Source: an uncultured Lachnospiraceae bacterium | GTDB lineage: Bacteria; Bacillota; Clostridia; Lachnospirales; Lachnospiraceae | DNA: 64,000 bases | Direction of reading: 5' to 3' | Assembly (NCBI GenBank): GCA_934294885.1 | Contig: CAKRAK010000013.1 | Span: forward strand, 1-64,000 | Shown: one piece after another, positions 1-8,632 of the stretch | Layout of the letters: the number at the start of each line of letters is the position of its first letter | How positions within the stretch are numbered: the first letter of the stretch is position 1 | Notes under the pieces: model-generated | The model's database searches: none | Told to the model about the DNA's origin: nothing | Seen by the model: only the letters and a program-made list of their open reading frames with translations | Made by a program: the position numbers and the translations under genes

Positions 1-13
1 TGCAAACTTTTTA

Positions 14-38
14 ATCTCCTATGTGGCTCTTAGGAGAT
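14..38. other. Hairpin upstream of the first gene
   Basis: An 8-bp perfect inverted repeat, ATCTCCTA (14-21) and TAGGAGAT (31-38), has a 9-base loop. No T-run follows, so it is not a good terminator. It may be the end of an upstream gene's transcript or a leader structure. Confidence 0.35.
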
Positions 39-48
39 CATGGTCGAC

Positions 49-57
49 TGATAAAAT
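49..57 (+). promoter_or_regulatory. Candidate extended -10 promoter
   Basis: TGATAAAAT fits an extended -10 element (TG, one base, TAAAAT at 52-57). No good -35 is visible. It lies 55 bases before the start at 113. The same TGATAAAATGG string occurs before flbD at 44233. Confidence 0.35.
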
Positions 58-112
58 GGCATCCATTAGTTAACTTCTAATTTATAAAACAGTAAAATCG
101 GAGGTATAACAA

Positions 113-742
113 ATGCGTTATCCTGTACATAAGAAAGTAAATCATGCAGCAGAGAAATCAAAGGTTTGGAAAATACTTGGAAGTGTTGTTCGATTATGGA
201 TAGCGTTACCGATGCTTCTGGCTTTTTGTATTTTTATGATAGCGGACAAAATTTGGCTGGGACTTTTGATGTTATCATTAGGAATATGTTCGGAAGCCGG
301 ATTATATTGGCTTATGACAATTCCGGAAACTTCCGGTTATCTGGAATTGGGAGAAGAGATTATTTTTCATAATATGTTTGGAAAATTGAAACATAAAAGA
401 TATCAATACCGAGATATCCGTTATCTTTATATTGATGATTGCCCGGTACAGTTTAGAAAATATAAAAAAACAAACACCTGCTATTCGGCAGAAGAATGGT
501 GTTCCATGTATGGGAAGTATGTGATCGCGGAAAATCAGGATCATGCTGTTATGTTTGCGTGCAGTTATGCGGATACGGTATGGGATTTTTTATTGCAGCG
601 ATGTGGTGATACGGCAGAAAAGATTTATACCGAGAAAGAATGGACGGATTATAAACAAAAACAGATTGAGTTAGAGAAGAAAACAGAAAATGATAATGGA
701 TATCAGGAGATTGTTTCCGGATATGATGGTTACATCAATTAA
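113..742 (+). CDS. Hypothetical two-helix membrane protein
   Basis: This 209-residue protein was not recognised. Two adjacent hydrophobic segments lie at about residues 24-65, broken by a short turn around ADKIW. A soluble part follows that begins with a beta-rich stretch (SGYLELGEEIIFHNMFG), as seen in bacterial PH-like domains, and ends in a charged Lys/Glu-rich helix. The ATG at 113 has a good ribosome site, CGGAGGT (101-107). It could be a PH-domain-like membrane protein, but that is only an impression from the pattern. Next to it are other small membrane proteins of unknown role. Confidence 0.7.
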   Translation: MRYPVHKKVNHAAEKSKVWKILGSVVRLWIALPMLLAFCIFMIADKIWLGLLMLSLGICSEAGLYWLMTIPETSGYLELGEEIIFHNMFGKLKHKRYQYRDIRYLYIDDCPVQFRKYKKTNTCYSAEEWCSMYGKYVIAENQDHAVMFACSYADTVWDFLLQRCGDTAEKIYTEKEWTDYKQKQIELEKKTENDNGYQEIVSGYDGYIN

Positions 743-830
743 GAGGAAACGACAAAATAAATAAGGATTAAAGGATAAATTTGAAATTATAGAGGTATTT
801 ATATTGTGAGAATAAAGGGTGAGTTAGCTT

Positions 831-1220
831 ATGAAGGGGCTGATTGTATTGAATAAAAAAAGAGGTAAAAAGATAATCGTTTTTGTTCTTATAATCATTT
901 TTATATACTATACATATGTTTTGATTGCAACGAATGGGGTTATGAAAAAGGCAAAAGATGTTGCAGCATGGAAAGTAACTGTGGAAAGCGGCACACCATA
1001 CGCTAGATTCAGGCCATTGGGAGAGAATATTTATATATGTAATGTTACAAGATATTTTGCTTATTGCGGAATGGAGAAGGGGAAGATTTATGTGACATGT
1101 GTTAATGTGGTGAATAATGATGATGATACTGAAAGTAAGGGGAGAGATTGGTTTGTAATTTTAATTGAAAAAAAAGAGGATGGAACATGGGAAGCTGTCG
1201 GTACTGTTGGTAAACCATAA
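831..1220 (+). CDS. Hypothetical small exported or anchored protein, possibly truncated
   Basis: This 129-residue protein was not recognised. A basic N-terminus (KKRGKK) precedes one hydrophobic segment at about residues 15-34, so it is probably a signal anchor with an extracytoplasmic domain. The ATG at 831 follows AAGGGTGAG. Just after the stop, a different frame stays open to a stop at 1342-1344 with protein-like composition (RDPDTVVLPYYQTDD, then a hydrophobic stretch). The present end may therefore result from a frameshift that cut off about 40 residues. No homolog was recognised to settle this. Confidence 0.5.
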   Translation: MKGLIVLNKKRGKKIIVFVLIIIFIYYTYVLIATNGVMKKAKDVAAWKVTVESGTPYARFRPLGENIYICNVTRYFAYCGMEKGKIYVTCVNVVNNDDDTESKGRDWFVILIEKKEDGTWEAVGTVGKP

Positions 1221-1392
1221 TAATGGCATGAGAGATCCGGATACTGTAGTACTGCCATATTATCAGACAGATGATAATTTATATGCTGTAATCTATTTTC
1301 TCTGGGTGAAAGCAGTGAATATAACAAAAAAGAAGACTTAGATAAAGGAATTAAATTAAATCCCGGTTTGATTTTTGGAGGAGGTATTTATT

Positions 1393-1695
1393 ATGAATCA
1401 TGTAATCAAGAAAATATTGTTGGCAATATTAGGGATTCTGCAAGGAACCTTTGGTAGTTACTTAGCATTACTTGGTTGGGCATTTGCATTTCCCGAAACT
1501 TCTCTCGGTGCAAGAGATTATGAAGAGGATATGTTTTTTGTACCGTTTGGATATATGATTATGTTCGCTTGGTTAGCTATAATGATAATCGCGATTATTC
1601 TGCTTCGAAAAGATAAGGCGAATCTGCTTTCTTTTATAATACCTTGGTTCGTAGGGGTAATTGGATGTTTGATTGGTGTGTTTGTAATACTTTGA
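1393..1695 (+). CDS. Hypothetical three-helix membrane protein
   Basis: This 100-residue protein has three hydrophobic segments, at about residues 6-27, 48-68 and 76-98, separated by short charged loops. The start chosen is the ATG at 1393, because GGAGGAGG (1377-1384) lies 8 bases before it; an upstream TTG in frame overlaps that ribosome site. It was not recognised as a family member. It lies among other short membrane proteins that appear lineage-specific. Confidence 0.65.
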   Translation: MNHVIKKILLAILGILQGTFGSYLALLGWAFAFPETSLGARDYEEDMFFVPFGYMIMFAWLAIMIIAIILLRKDKANLLSFIIPWFVGVIGCLIGVFVIL

Positions 1696-1770
1696 TTTTT
1701 GACGAATAAGAAACTATCGGAATACTACATACTTGGGGATGTATATGGGCGAGAGTGATAAGAATGATTC

Positions 1771-1807
1771 AAAGGCAGGTGGTCTTACAGTAAGGCTGCC
1801 TGCCTTT
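1771..1807. terminator. Long GC-rich hairpin, possible terminator
   Basis: An 18-base arm starting AAAGGCAGG pairs fully with the 18-base arm ending CCTGCCTTT if three G-U pairs are allowed on the + strand RNA. Only three T residues follow at once (TTTGTATCTG), so termination is uncertain. The intergenic region 1696-1968 holds nothing else clear. Confidence 0.4.
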
Positions 1808-1968
1808 GTATCTGTAATTGAAACTGCATTGACAATTGTCAAGGAAGAAAGTTATTGTTATAATATGTTTGCTTATAATATGCAAAAGTATTGGACAAAA
1901 TGGAAAATATCGATGCAGATATAACATAATAAGTACATCTTATTTTTGAATCATTGAAGGAGAGACAG

Positions 1969-2523
1969 ATGGAACAAAAAGACCTGATTGTAGATGGATT
2001 TCGCTTTCCCAGCTATAAAGAGGCGAGACTTGCGTTAAAAGAAAAAGAAAACATTAATATGATTCGGCAGAAACTGGATTTTAAAAATGACCGGGCGGTA
2101 TATCAGTTGTATGAAAAACTGATTCAAAGGGATATGTTCAAAACAATTGTAGGATATAGCTTTTTAAATGAACTTAGACACCTTTTGGTCACAGAATTTA
2201 TGTATAATGAAGATGATTTAACAGTGATTGTTTTACCAAGACAGCTGGAATATGATAAAGTCAATGAAATGAATCGAACGGTTCTTGATGGAAAACTTAC
2301 GGAGCTTGCAAGACAAAAGACAAGATTACAGATTGTTGTTTTTGCCCTTGCATTTATGGTAGTTGCCATGTTTGTGATTGCTGCATTAAATCCAAATACA
2401 GGTTATATCAATGCGGAAAACAAGGTTTTGAACAAATATTCTGCATGGCAGGAGGATTTGGAACAGAGAGAGCAGGTTATTAAAGAGAAAGAGGCGGAGC
2501 TTGGTATAGATGAAGCTGACTAG
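1969..2523 (+). CDS. Hypothetical protein with one C-terminal membrane helix
   Basis: This 184-residue protein was not recognised. The first 125 residues are charged and helical. One membrane segment (IVVFALAFMVVAMFVIAAL) lies at about residues 125-144, and a Glu/Lys-rich coiled-coil tail follows. The start is the ATG at 1969, because GAAGGAGAG (1956-1964) sits just before it; an in-frame TTG at 1954 overlaps that site. It ends 23 bases before the two-component genes and may be co-transcribed with them, which would suggest a role near the sensor kinase, but nothing in the protein shows it. Confidence 0.7.
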   Translation: MEQKDLIVDGFRFPSYKEARLALKEKENINMIRQKLDFKNDRAVYQLYEKLIQRDMFKTIVGYSFLNELRHLLVTEFMYNEDDLTVIVLPRQLEYDKVNEMNRTVLDGKLTELARQKTRLQIVVFALAFMVVAMFVIAALNPNTGYINAENKVLNKYSAWQEDLEQREQVIKEKEAELGIDEAD

Positions 2524-2546
2524 ATAATCAAGGAGGATGTTTGTTT

Positions 2547-3230
2547 ATGTCTCAGATCAAAATATTAGTTGTAGATGATGAAAGCAGAATGAGAAAGCTT
2601 GTAAAGGATTTCCTTTCCAAAAGCGGTTATGATGTGTTAGAGGCCGGTGACGGAGAAGAAGCAATTGATATCTTTGTTGAAAATAAGGATATTGCTTTGG
2701 TTATTTTGGATGTAATGATGCCGAAGATGGATGGATGGGAGACCTGTAAGGAATTAAGAGAAATGTCTGCCGTTCCGATTATTATGCTGACGGCAAAGAG
2801 TGATGAACGGGATGAATTGCTGGGATTTAATTTGGGAGTGGATGAATACATTTCGAAGCCGTTCAGCCCGAAAATATTAGTTGCCAGAGTGGAGGCAATT
2901 TTGCGAAGAACATCAAACGGAACTACCGATGAACTGATTCAGGCAGGAGATATTGAACTTGATGTTGTAGGTCATACCGTAAAAGTAAAAGGGAATACCA
3001 TTGATTTAAGCTATAAAGAGTTTGAATTGTTGAATTATTTTGTAGTGAATCAGGGCGTTGCATTGTCCAGAGAGAAAATATTGAACAACGTATGGAATTA
3101 TGATTATTTTGGTGATGCAAGAACCATTGATACCCATGTTAAGAAATTAAGAAGTAAGCTGGGAGATTGTGGCGAATATATTAAGACAATCTGGGGCATG
3201 GGATACAAATTTGAGATAGAAAAGGAATAA
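2547..3230 (+). CDS. OmpR/PhoB-family response regulator
   Basis: This is a DNA-binding response regulator of 227 residues. The N-terminal receiver domain has the acidic pair D10-D11, the phosphoacceptor D55 in VILDVMMPKMDG and the conserved Lys in ISKPFSP. The C-terminal winged-helix domain (about residues 130-226) shows the family pattern LSYKEFELL and the ending GMGYKF. The start is the ATG at 2547, with AAGGAGG at 2530-2536; a TTG six bases earlier is less likely. The kinase gene begins one base after the stop, so the two form a cognate pair. The signal and target genes are not evident. Confidence 0.93.
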   Translation: MSQIKILVVDDESRMRKLVKDFLSKSGYDVLEAGDGEEAIDIFVENKDIALVILDVMMPKMDGWETCKELREMSAVPIIMLTAKSDERDELLGFNLGVDEYISKPFSPKILVARVEAILRRTSNGTTDELIQAGDIELDVVGHTVKVKGNTIDLSYKEFELLNYFVVNQGVALSREKILNNVWNYDYFGDARTIDTHVKKLRSKLGDCGEYIKTIWGMGYKFEIEKE

Positions 3231-3231
3231 T

Positions 3232-4755
3232 ATGTTTAAGAGAATTAACAAATCTTTACGGTTCAAATTGACAGTTATGCTTATGACCATGATGGCATTG
3301 ACGGTTCTTGGTTCGGTAATTGTAACCAAGCTTTTTGTGAATACCTATTTCCTTGGTCAGTTAAAAACAAAGATGATTGACACCTATAATAATGTTAATC
3401 AGGTATTTTTAACAGACGGACTTACGGATGATGAGGTAAAGAATCATTTGGCAAAGATTGCCGCCAACGGAGATTTGAGCATATTTATATTATGTGAGGA
3501 TGGAACCGTATACACAAATACCAATGAAAAAACAAATATGTGGAACAGTCTGGATGCAATTGTCAGACTTTTGCTTCAGGGAAAAGATGAAAGTGATTTG
3601 TCGGACCTGTTTAATCAGAATAAGGGTGGTTATTATATTTTCCATCAAAATTATGATGAAAAGATGGATACCAATTTCTATGACCTGGTAGGTTCTTTGG
3701 ACAATGGTAATTTGATTGCAATCAGAACCTCTACGTTACGATTTAATGAAAATGTTAATTCCACCATGAAGCTGTTTCTTACTGTCTGTCTGATTGCCAT
3801 GGCGGTAGGTTGTGTTGCCATGTTCTTAGTCAGCAGTGCCTATGTACGACCGATTCGGCAAATGGCGATTGTTGCGAAAAAAATGTCACAGCTGGATTTT
3901 GATGCCAAGGTTACCAAGTTCTCAAAGGATGAAGTAGGAGAACTGGGAAAGAGTATTAACTTTATGTCCCAGGAGTTAGAGAATACGATTTCTGAGTTGA
4001 AGACTGCCAATGCAAAGCTTACGAAGGATATCGAGGAGAAAATACAGATTGATGAGATGCGGAAGGAGTTTTTATCCCATGTTTCCCATGAATTAAAGAC
4101 GCCGATTGCCTTAATTCAGGGATATGCGGAAGGCTTAAAGGAAAATATTTCCGATGATGCGGAAAGCAGGGAATTTTATTGCGAAGTCATCATGGATGAG
4201 GCAGACCGCATGAATAAGATGGTTAAGAAGCTTCTTGCGTTAAATGAATTGGAATTTGGTAATAACACCATTAATTTTGAACGATTTGATATGGTGGAGC
4301 TGATTAAAAATATTAATGCCTCATCAGACATTCTTTTGAAACAAAGTGACATTGGTATTTCATGTGAGATACCGGACAGCCTTTCCGTATGGGGCGATGA
4401 GTTTCTGTTGGAAGAAGTGTATAGTAATTATTTGTCCAATGCCATTCATTACGCAACAAAGGGTTCTACCATTGTGGTTAGAACGGAGGAAAGGGATAAT
4501 ATTCTTCGGGTATCTGTCTATAATGAAGGGAATCCGATTCCGGAAGATGAGCTTGATAAGATATGGATCAAGTTTTATAAGGTAGATAAAGCAAGAACAA
4601 GAGAATATGGGGGAAGCGGTATCGGGCTTTCGATTGTCGCAGCAACCATGAAGCTTCACGGACGGGATTACGGAGCATATAATTACGAAAACGGTGTTGT
4701 TTTCTATTTTGATGTGGAACTTGCAAAGTCTTTGGAGTCTATTGAAATGAGTTGA
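3232..4755 (+). CDS. Membrane sensor histidine kinase
   Basis: This 507-residue kinase is partner to the preceding regulator. Two membrane helices (about residues 12-34 and 178-201) flank an extracytoplasmic sensing domain of about 140 residues. A HAMP linker follows (PIRQMAIVAKKMSQLDFDAKV). The HisKA box is SHVSHELKTP with phospho-acceptor H286. The ATPase domain shows the N box (YSNYLSNAIHYA) and G boxes (GGSGIGLSI). Topology and order are those of class I kinases such as VanS and PhoR-like sensors. The sensing domain has no recognisable motif, so the stimulus is unknown. Confidence 0.93.
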   Translation: MFKRINKSLRFKLTVMLMTMMALTVLGSVIVTKLFVNTYFLGQLKTKMIDTYNNVNQVFLTDGLTDDEVKNHLAKIAANGDLSIFILCEDGTVYTNTNEKTNMWNSLDAIVRLLLQGKDESDLSDLFNQNKGGYYIFHQNYDEKMDTNFYDLVGSLDNGNLIAIRTSTLRFNENVNSTMKLFLTVCLIAMAVGCVAMFLVSSAYVRPIRQMAIVAKKMSQLDFDAKVTKFSKDEVGELGKSINFMSQELENTISELKTANAKLTKDIEEKIQIDEMRKEFLSHVSHELKTPIALIQGYAEGLKENISDDAESREFYCEVIMDEADRMNKMVKKLLALNELEFGNNTINFERFDMVELIKNINASSDILLKQSDIGISCEIPDSLSVWGDEFLLEEVYSNYLSNAIHYATKGSTIVVRTEERDNILRVSVYNEGNPIPEDELDKIWIKFYKVDKARTREYGGSGIGLSIVAATMKLHGRDYGAYNYENGVVFYFDVELAKSLESIEMS

Positions 4756-4780
4756 AGCATTTTCTGTTTTATGGTACAAT
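4752..4780 (+). promoter_or_regulatory. Candidate sigma-A promoter for the lipoprotein and cheV
   Basis: TTGAAG (4752-4757), a 17-base spacer and TACAAT (4775-4780) fit a housekeeping promoter, with an extended -10 TG at 4772. It overlaps the 3' end of the kinase gene and lies 49 bases before the lipoprotein start, so this pair need not depend on the two-component operon. Confidence 0.55.
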
Positions 4781-4828
4781 TTCATTGTTTGATATGGAAT
4801 GATTATGATGCAATATTGAGGAACTGAT

Positions 4829-5584
4829 ATGAAAAAGATAAGTGTATTTTTTGTTGGGGTTTTGCTGTGCTCCCTCCTTGTTGGGTGTGGCAATGTACAG
4901 AAACTGACAGAGGATGAGACAAAAGTAATTGCTGAATATGCAGCAGATTTGCTTCTAAAATACGATATAAGTTATAATGATCGGATTCGGGATGGGGAAA
5001 GTGACTTGAATGAACAGGAGGAGACCTCCGAAGAGGCTTTGACGCAGACACCTACAACAGAGGAGACTACGACCACTAAGACAACGGAGCAACCCCAAAA
5101 CGAGCCTATGAAGGATCATGCAGGAGATATTGATGGAAGTCAGACAGATGCGGCTGTCGTTTCGGATCTTTCTGATGTGTTAGGTCTTAAGGACATATCT
5201 GTTACATATAAGGATTATCTGATTACTAATCAGTATCCTGCCACGGATGAAGAAGGCAAGTTTATATATTTAGAAGCTTCTCCTGGCTACCAACTGCTGG
5301 TGGTACGTTTTGAAGTTGGTAATGCGGCTTTGGAACCGAAGGATATTTCGTTGATTGATAAGGATGTATCCTATAAAATCTTATGTAATGGGAATAAAGC
5401 AGCAAAGCCTATGCTTACCATTTTAATGGATGATCTGAGTACCTTAGAGACGACTTTGGATGCAGGGAACAAGCAGGATGCCGTACTTGTATTTCAGATT
5501 TCGGATGATTTGAAGGATAAGATAGAAACGATTCAATTATATACAGAGTATGATGGTGCAAACTGTGTAGTTGATATACAATAA
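4829..5584 (+). CDS. Lipoprotein, DUF4352-like
   Basis: This 251-residue protein begins with a type II signal peptide and lipobox LVGC, so it is probably lipid-anchored outside the membrane. A Thr/Glu-rich low-complexity spacer (about residues 65-95) is followed by a beta-rich domain from about residue 120 to the end. That domain contains GYQLLVVRFEVGN, the pattern of DUF4352-type immunoglobulin-like domains. It precedes cheV by 10 bases and may share its transcript. Its role is unknown, and a link to sensing or motility would be only inference from position. Confidence 0.75.
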   Translation: MKKISVFFVGVLLCSLLVGCGNVQKLTEDETKVIAEYAADLLLKYDISYNDRIRDGESDLNEQEETSEEALTQTPTTEETTTTKTTEQPQNEPMKDHAGDIDGSQTDAAVVSDLSDVLGLKDISVTYKDYLITNQYPATDEEGKFIYLEASPGYQLLVVRFEVGNAALEPKDISLIDKDVSYKILCNGNKAAKPMLTILMDDLSTLETTLDAGNKQDAVLVFQISDDLKDKIETIQLYTEYDGANCVVDIQ

Positions 5585-5594
5585 GGGGGTTATT

Positions 5595-6512
5595 ATGGAT
5601 ACGAATATTTTATTAGAAAGCGGTACAAATGAACTGGAAGTCCTTGAATTTACAGTAGCAGGTAATCATTATGGAATTAATGTTGCTAAGGTTAGAGAGA
5701 TTCTTCCTATGACAGAGATTACACCGATTCCAAATTCCCATCCATGTATTGAAGGAATTTTTATGCCGAGAGATATTATTATTACGGCGATTAATTTGAA
5801 AAGATCTTTAGGCTTTGATGATGGTGGCAGTTCAAAAAGTGATATGCTGATTATTACCAATTTTAACAATCTGAATATTGCTTTTGATGTGGAACAGGTA
5901 TTGGGAATCCACCGTGTATCATGGACAGATATTGTAAAGCCTGACAGTACGGTAAATACACCGGGTGCAAGTATTGCAACAGGTATTATCAAAAAAGAAA
6001 AGAATTTAATTATTGTATTGGATTTTGAACGGATTGTTGAAGAGATTTGTCCGGAGACAAGTCTTAAGATGTCAGAGATTGAATCTCTTGGCGAAAGAGA
6101 GCGTAATAATATTCCGATTATTATGGCTGAGGATTCTCTGATGCTTCAAAAACTGGTAAGTGATGCATTAACACAGGCAGGATATACCAATATCCATGTA
6201 TTTTCTAACGGACAGGAAGCATGGGATAATTTACTTGAATTAAAGAAAAATAACGGTGTTGATTACGGCGTAAAATGTGTTATCACGGATATTGAAATGC
6301 CACAGATGGACGGTCATCGTCTGATTCGTCTGATTCGGAACGATGAGGCGTTGAAGCATTTACCGATTATCGTTTTTTCTTCCCTGATTAACGAAGATAT
6401 GAAACGAAAGGGAGAAAGACTTGGTGCGGATGCTCAGATTTCCAAACCGGAGATTGGGCAACTGGTTGGATGTATTGATAATTTAATTCTCAGTGGTATA
6501 GGGAACTGCTGA
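5595..6512 (+). CDS. cheV: Chemotaxis coupling protein CheV
   Basis: CheV links chemoreceptors to CheA and takes part in adaptation. This 305-residue protein has an N-terminal CheW-like domain (about residues 8-160, containing PNSHPCIEGIFMPRD) and a C-terminal receiver domain (about 178-300) with phosphoacceptor Asp in VITDIEMPQMDG and Lys in QISKPEIG. The start is the ATG at 5595 with AAGGGGG at 5583-5589. The gene lies about 27 kb from the fla/che cluster, behind its own promoter with a lipoprotein gene. The cluster has a separate CheW, so this copy is additional. Confidence 0.93.
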   Translation: MDTNILLESGTNELEVLEFTVAGNHYGINVAKVREILPMTEITPIPNSHPCIEGIFMPRDIIITAINLKRSLGFDDGGSSKSDMLIITNFNNLNIAFDVEQVLGIHRVSWTDIVKPDSTVNTPGASIATGIIKKEKNLIIVLDFERIVEEICPETSLKMSEIESLGERERNNIPIIMAEDSLMLQKLVSDALTQAGYTNIHVFSNGQEAWDNLLELKKNNGVDYGVKCVITDIEMPQMDGHRLIRLIRNDEALKHLPIIVFSSLINEDMKRKGERLGADAQISKPEIGQLVGCIDNLILSGIGNC

Positions 6513-6526
6513 TAAAGGAGGATAAT

Positions 6527-6964
6527 ATGACAATTGAGACATTACAAAAAGATATGATAGCAGCAATGAAGGCAAGAGATAAGGAGAGAAAGGATGCGAT
6601 TTCTTCTCTTGTGTCCGCAGTAAAAAAGGTTGCCATTGATGAAGGCTGCAGGGATGACATAAAAGAAGAATTGGTTGACCGTGTTATCTTAAAAGAGTTA
6701 AAAACAGTAAAAGAACAGATTGACAGCTGTCCGGCAGACAGAACGGATTTATTACAGGAGTACCAGCTTCGGTATGACGTAATTAATGAATATGCACCAT
6801 CTTTGATGAGTGAGGATGAGGTTCGTGCATATATTACCGAGAAGTTTGCTGATGTATTGGCAACCAAAAATAAAGGCATGATTATGAAAAACGTTATGCC
6901 TGAGCTGAAAGGAAAAGCAGACGGAAAGGTTATTAATGGCGTTGTTGCTGAACTTTGTAAGTAG
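6527..6964 (+). CDS. yqeY: GatB/YqeY domain protein
   Basis: This 145-residue protein matches the YqeY family in length and pattern: an N-terminal helical part (MKARDKERKDAISSL) and a C-terminal GatB-like tail (MKNVMPELKGKADGKVINGVV). The tail resembles the tRNA-binding end of the GatB amidotransferase subunit, but YqeY proteins have no settled function. AAAGGAGG precedes the ATG. Its last 32 bases overlap the end of the convergent flippase gene. Confidence 0.9.
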   Translation: MTIETLQKDMIAAMKARDKERKDAISSLVSAVKKVAIDEGCRDDIKEELVDRVILKELKTVKEQIDSCPADRTDLLQEYQLRYDVINEYAPSLMSEDEVRAYITEKFADVLATKNKGMIMKNVMPELKGKADGKVINGVVAELCK

Positions 6965-8483
6965 TTAGTATAACAGGTATGATTGTAGTTAAACTGTATA
7001 GTGCAATGAATATAAAAAGCATGAAGATGTTGTTTTCACTATGAAACATTGTCATGCTTTTTTTGCAGCAAAAATAGTAACTGTATCCGGTTATCAAAAA
7101 GAAGATGACAGGCAGAAGAATACTTTTTACAAAGGATATCTGAAAATGAATTTGTTTTGTTACTCGGTAGGATGCCATGTAGCTTAGTATTAGATAGCTG
7201 AAAAATAAGCCGAGAATATATCCGTTGGTTCCCCATTTCGGAATCAGGAACAAAATGAAAAAAATACGGATTGCTGTTGCAATCAATGTCTGGGTTAAGT
7301 TTCTTGTAATGTCTCCTAATCCATTTAAGATGCTGGCAAAGGTAGTTGACAGATAAATCAGAGGACATAAAAAGGATAACTGCTGTAAATAAACACCGGC
7401 TGTTTCGTTGTGAAAGAAACAGATGCCGATTTCTTTTCCTGCTATAAAAAAGAAGATTGCAGAGAAGATTCCGATTAACAGACAGAAGTGGACACTTTCT
7501 TCCACGATTTTTTGCAGTGTCTTATTGTTATTTTCTCCTTTGGCACAGGAGACTGCAGGCATCAGCATAGAAGACATTGCATTGGTTATAGTTGCCGGAA
7601 ACATAATAAAAGGAAATGAAATCCCCATAATAATACCGTAGACAGACAGACTTTCATTTTCGTTATGATAATAAGCAAGTAAAGCAGCAGGAATTAAGAT
7701 TGCTTCAACACTTTGAATTAAAGTAATTGCAAAGCGGTTTAATGTCATTGGAAAAGCGTTTTTCATAAAGATTTTATATAATTCCCTGTTGGTATATGTA
7801 CACGTTGTATGATTGAGGTTATTATTTTTTTCTGTCCTTAAAAAGCGGACATACCGGTAAAGAGAATATAATAATGAGATATATTCGCCGCAGACAATGC
7901 CGTAAATTGCAAATTCTGCATTATATTTTTGATGTGGGAAAAAAAGTGTGATTAAGATATACAGACTTAATATTTTCATGGTTTGTTCAATCAGATCCGA
8001 TATTCCGTGGACGGACGAGTCCTGTTTTCCCAGAAAATATCCGTGGATACAGCCTTTTAGGGAAATACTTGGAATCCCGTAGCAAAGGATTCGGATACAG
8101 CCGGCACAGTCCGGAGTGTTCAAAAAATGTATGCTGATAAAGTCTGCATAACAATATAGCAGGAATGAAATAATAATACTACAGGAAAAGCTTATAACAG
8201 TACAGCAGCGAAAAAAGACATGCTGAACTTGTTTGTTGTTATATTGGGATACTAATTTGGTAAGGGCTAATTCATTACCGTATGTGCAGATTGCAAAAGC
8301 AAGAATATAAATTGGCAGTACAAGCTGATAGACGCCTAATTCTTTTGAACCAATTAAATCAGATAAGAATATTCTATTATAAAAGCCGATAAAGCGGGTC
8401 ATAATACCTGTAATTGTAAGGATTAAGGTTCCCTTTACAATCAGGTGCTTTGACAGATCAGGAATTACAATTTTTTTACTCAT
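6933..8483 (-). CDS. SpoVB-like polysaccharide/lipid flippase
   Basis: This 516-residue protein has about 14 hydrophobic helices and the N-terminal pattern of the MATE/MOP flippases related to SpoVB and MurJ (KGTLILTITGIMTRFIGFYNRIFLS, shown here only as a family signature with the key G-x-x-R-x-x-G-F spacing). Such proteins flip lipid-linked cell-wall or polysaccharide precursors across the membrane; SpoVB acts in spore cortex formation. Here the substrate is not shown by the sequence. The gene is divergent from nifS and convergent with yqeY, and the last 40 or so codons contain a terminator hairpin serving the opposite strand. Confidence 0.88.
   Translation of the reverse strand: MSKKIVIPDLSKHLIVKGTLILTITGIMTRFIGFYNRIFLSDLIGSKELGVYQLVLPIYILAFAICTYGNELALTKLVSQYNNKQVQHVFFRCCTVISFSCSIIISFLLYCYADFISIHFLNTPDCAGCIRILCYGIPSISLKGCIHGYFLGKQDSSVHGISDLIEQTMKILSLYILITLFFPHQKYNAEFAIYGIVCGEYISLLYSLYRYVRFLRTEKNNNLNHTTCTYTNRELYKIFMKNAFPMTLNRFAITLIQSVEAILIPAALLAYYHNENESLSVYGIIMGISFPFIMFPATITNAMSSMLMPAVSCAKGENNNKTLQKIVEESVHFCLLIGIFSAIFFFIAGKEIGICFFHNETAGVYLQQLSFLCPLIYLSTTFASILNGLGDITRNLTQTLIATAIRIFFILFLIPKWGTNGYILGLFFSYLILSYMASYRVTKQIHFQISFVKSILLPVIFFLITGYSYYFCCKKSMTMFHSENNIFMLFIFIALYSLTTIIPVILTTYKVQQQRH
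7014..7064 (+). terminator. Intrinsic terminator of yqeY, inside the flippase coding region
   Basis: AAAAAGCATGA (7014-7024) and TCATGCTTTTT (7052-7062) pair perfectly over 11 bp, with an extra inner ATGTT/AACAT stem, and seven T residues end the element (7058-7064). The symmetry means it could also work on the minus strand, where it would lie about 80 bases before the flippase stop. Confidence 0.8.
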
Positions 8484-8560
8484 GAAATGACCGAATGTAG
8501 TAGTTTGATTTATTATATTTGTAAATTAAAAAAATATGATAAAAAACAGTTACAAATGCC

Positions 8561-8589
8561 TTGACAGTTCAATAAGAAGTTGATAACAT
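8561..8589 (+). promoter_or_regulatory. Candidate sigma-A promoter of nifS-nifU-mnmA
   Basis: TTGACA (8561-8566), 17 bases and TAACAT (8584-8589) match the housekeeping consensus closely. A short inverted repeat TACTA-TTT-TAGTA (8597-8609) sits around the expected start of transcription and could be an operator. The cysteine desulfurase starts at 8633. Confidence 0.7.
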
Positions 8590-8632
8590 ATAAACATACT
8601 ATTTTAGTAGGAATATAAAAGGAGGGAAAAAA

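Noticed and set aside
1733..1924. 63-codon open frame on the + strand
   Set aside because: It starts at TTG without a clear ribosome site, spans a long hairpin (1771-1807) and has no family-like pattern; it is probably non-coding.
4360..4893. 177-codon open frame on the minus strand
   Set aside because: It lies across the conserved ATPase domain of the histidine kinase and the lipoprotein signal peptide, and shows no recognisable protein features.
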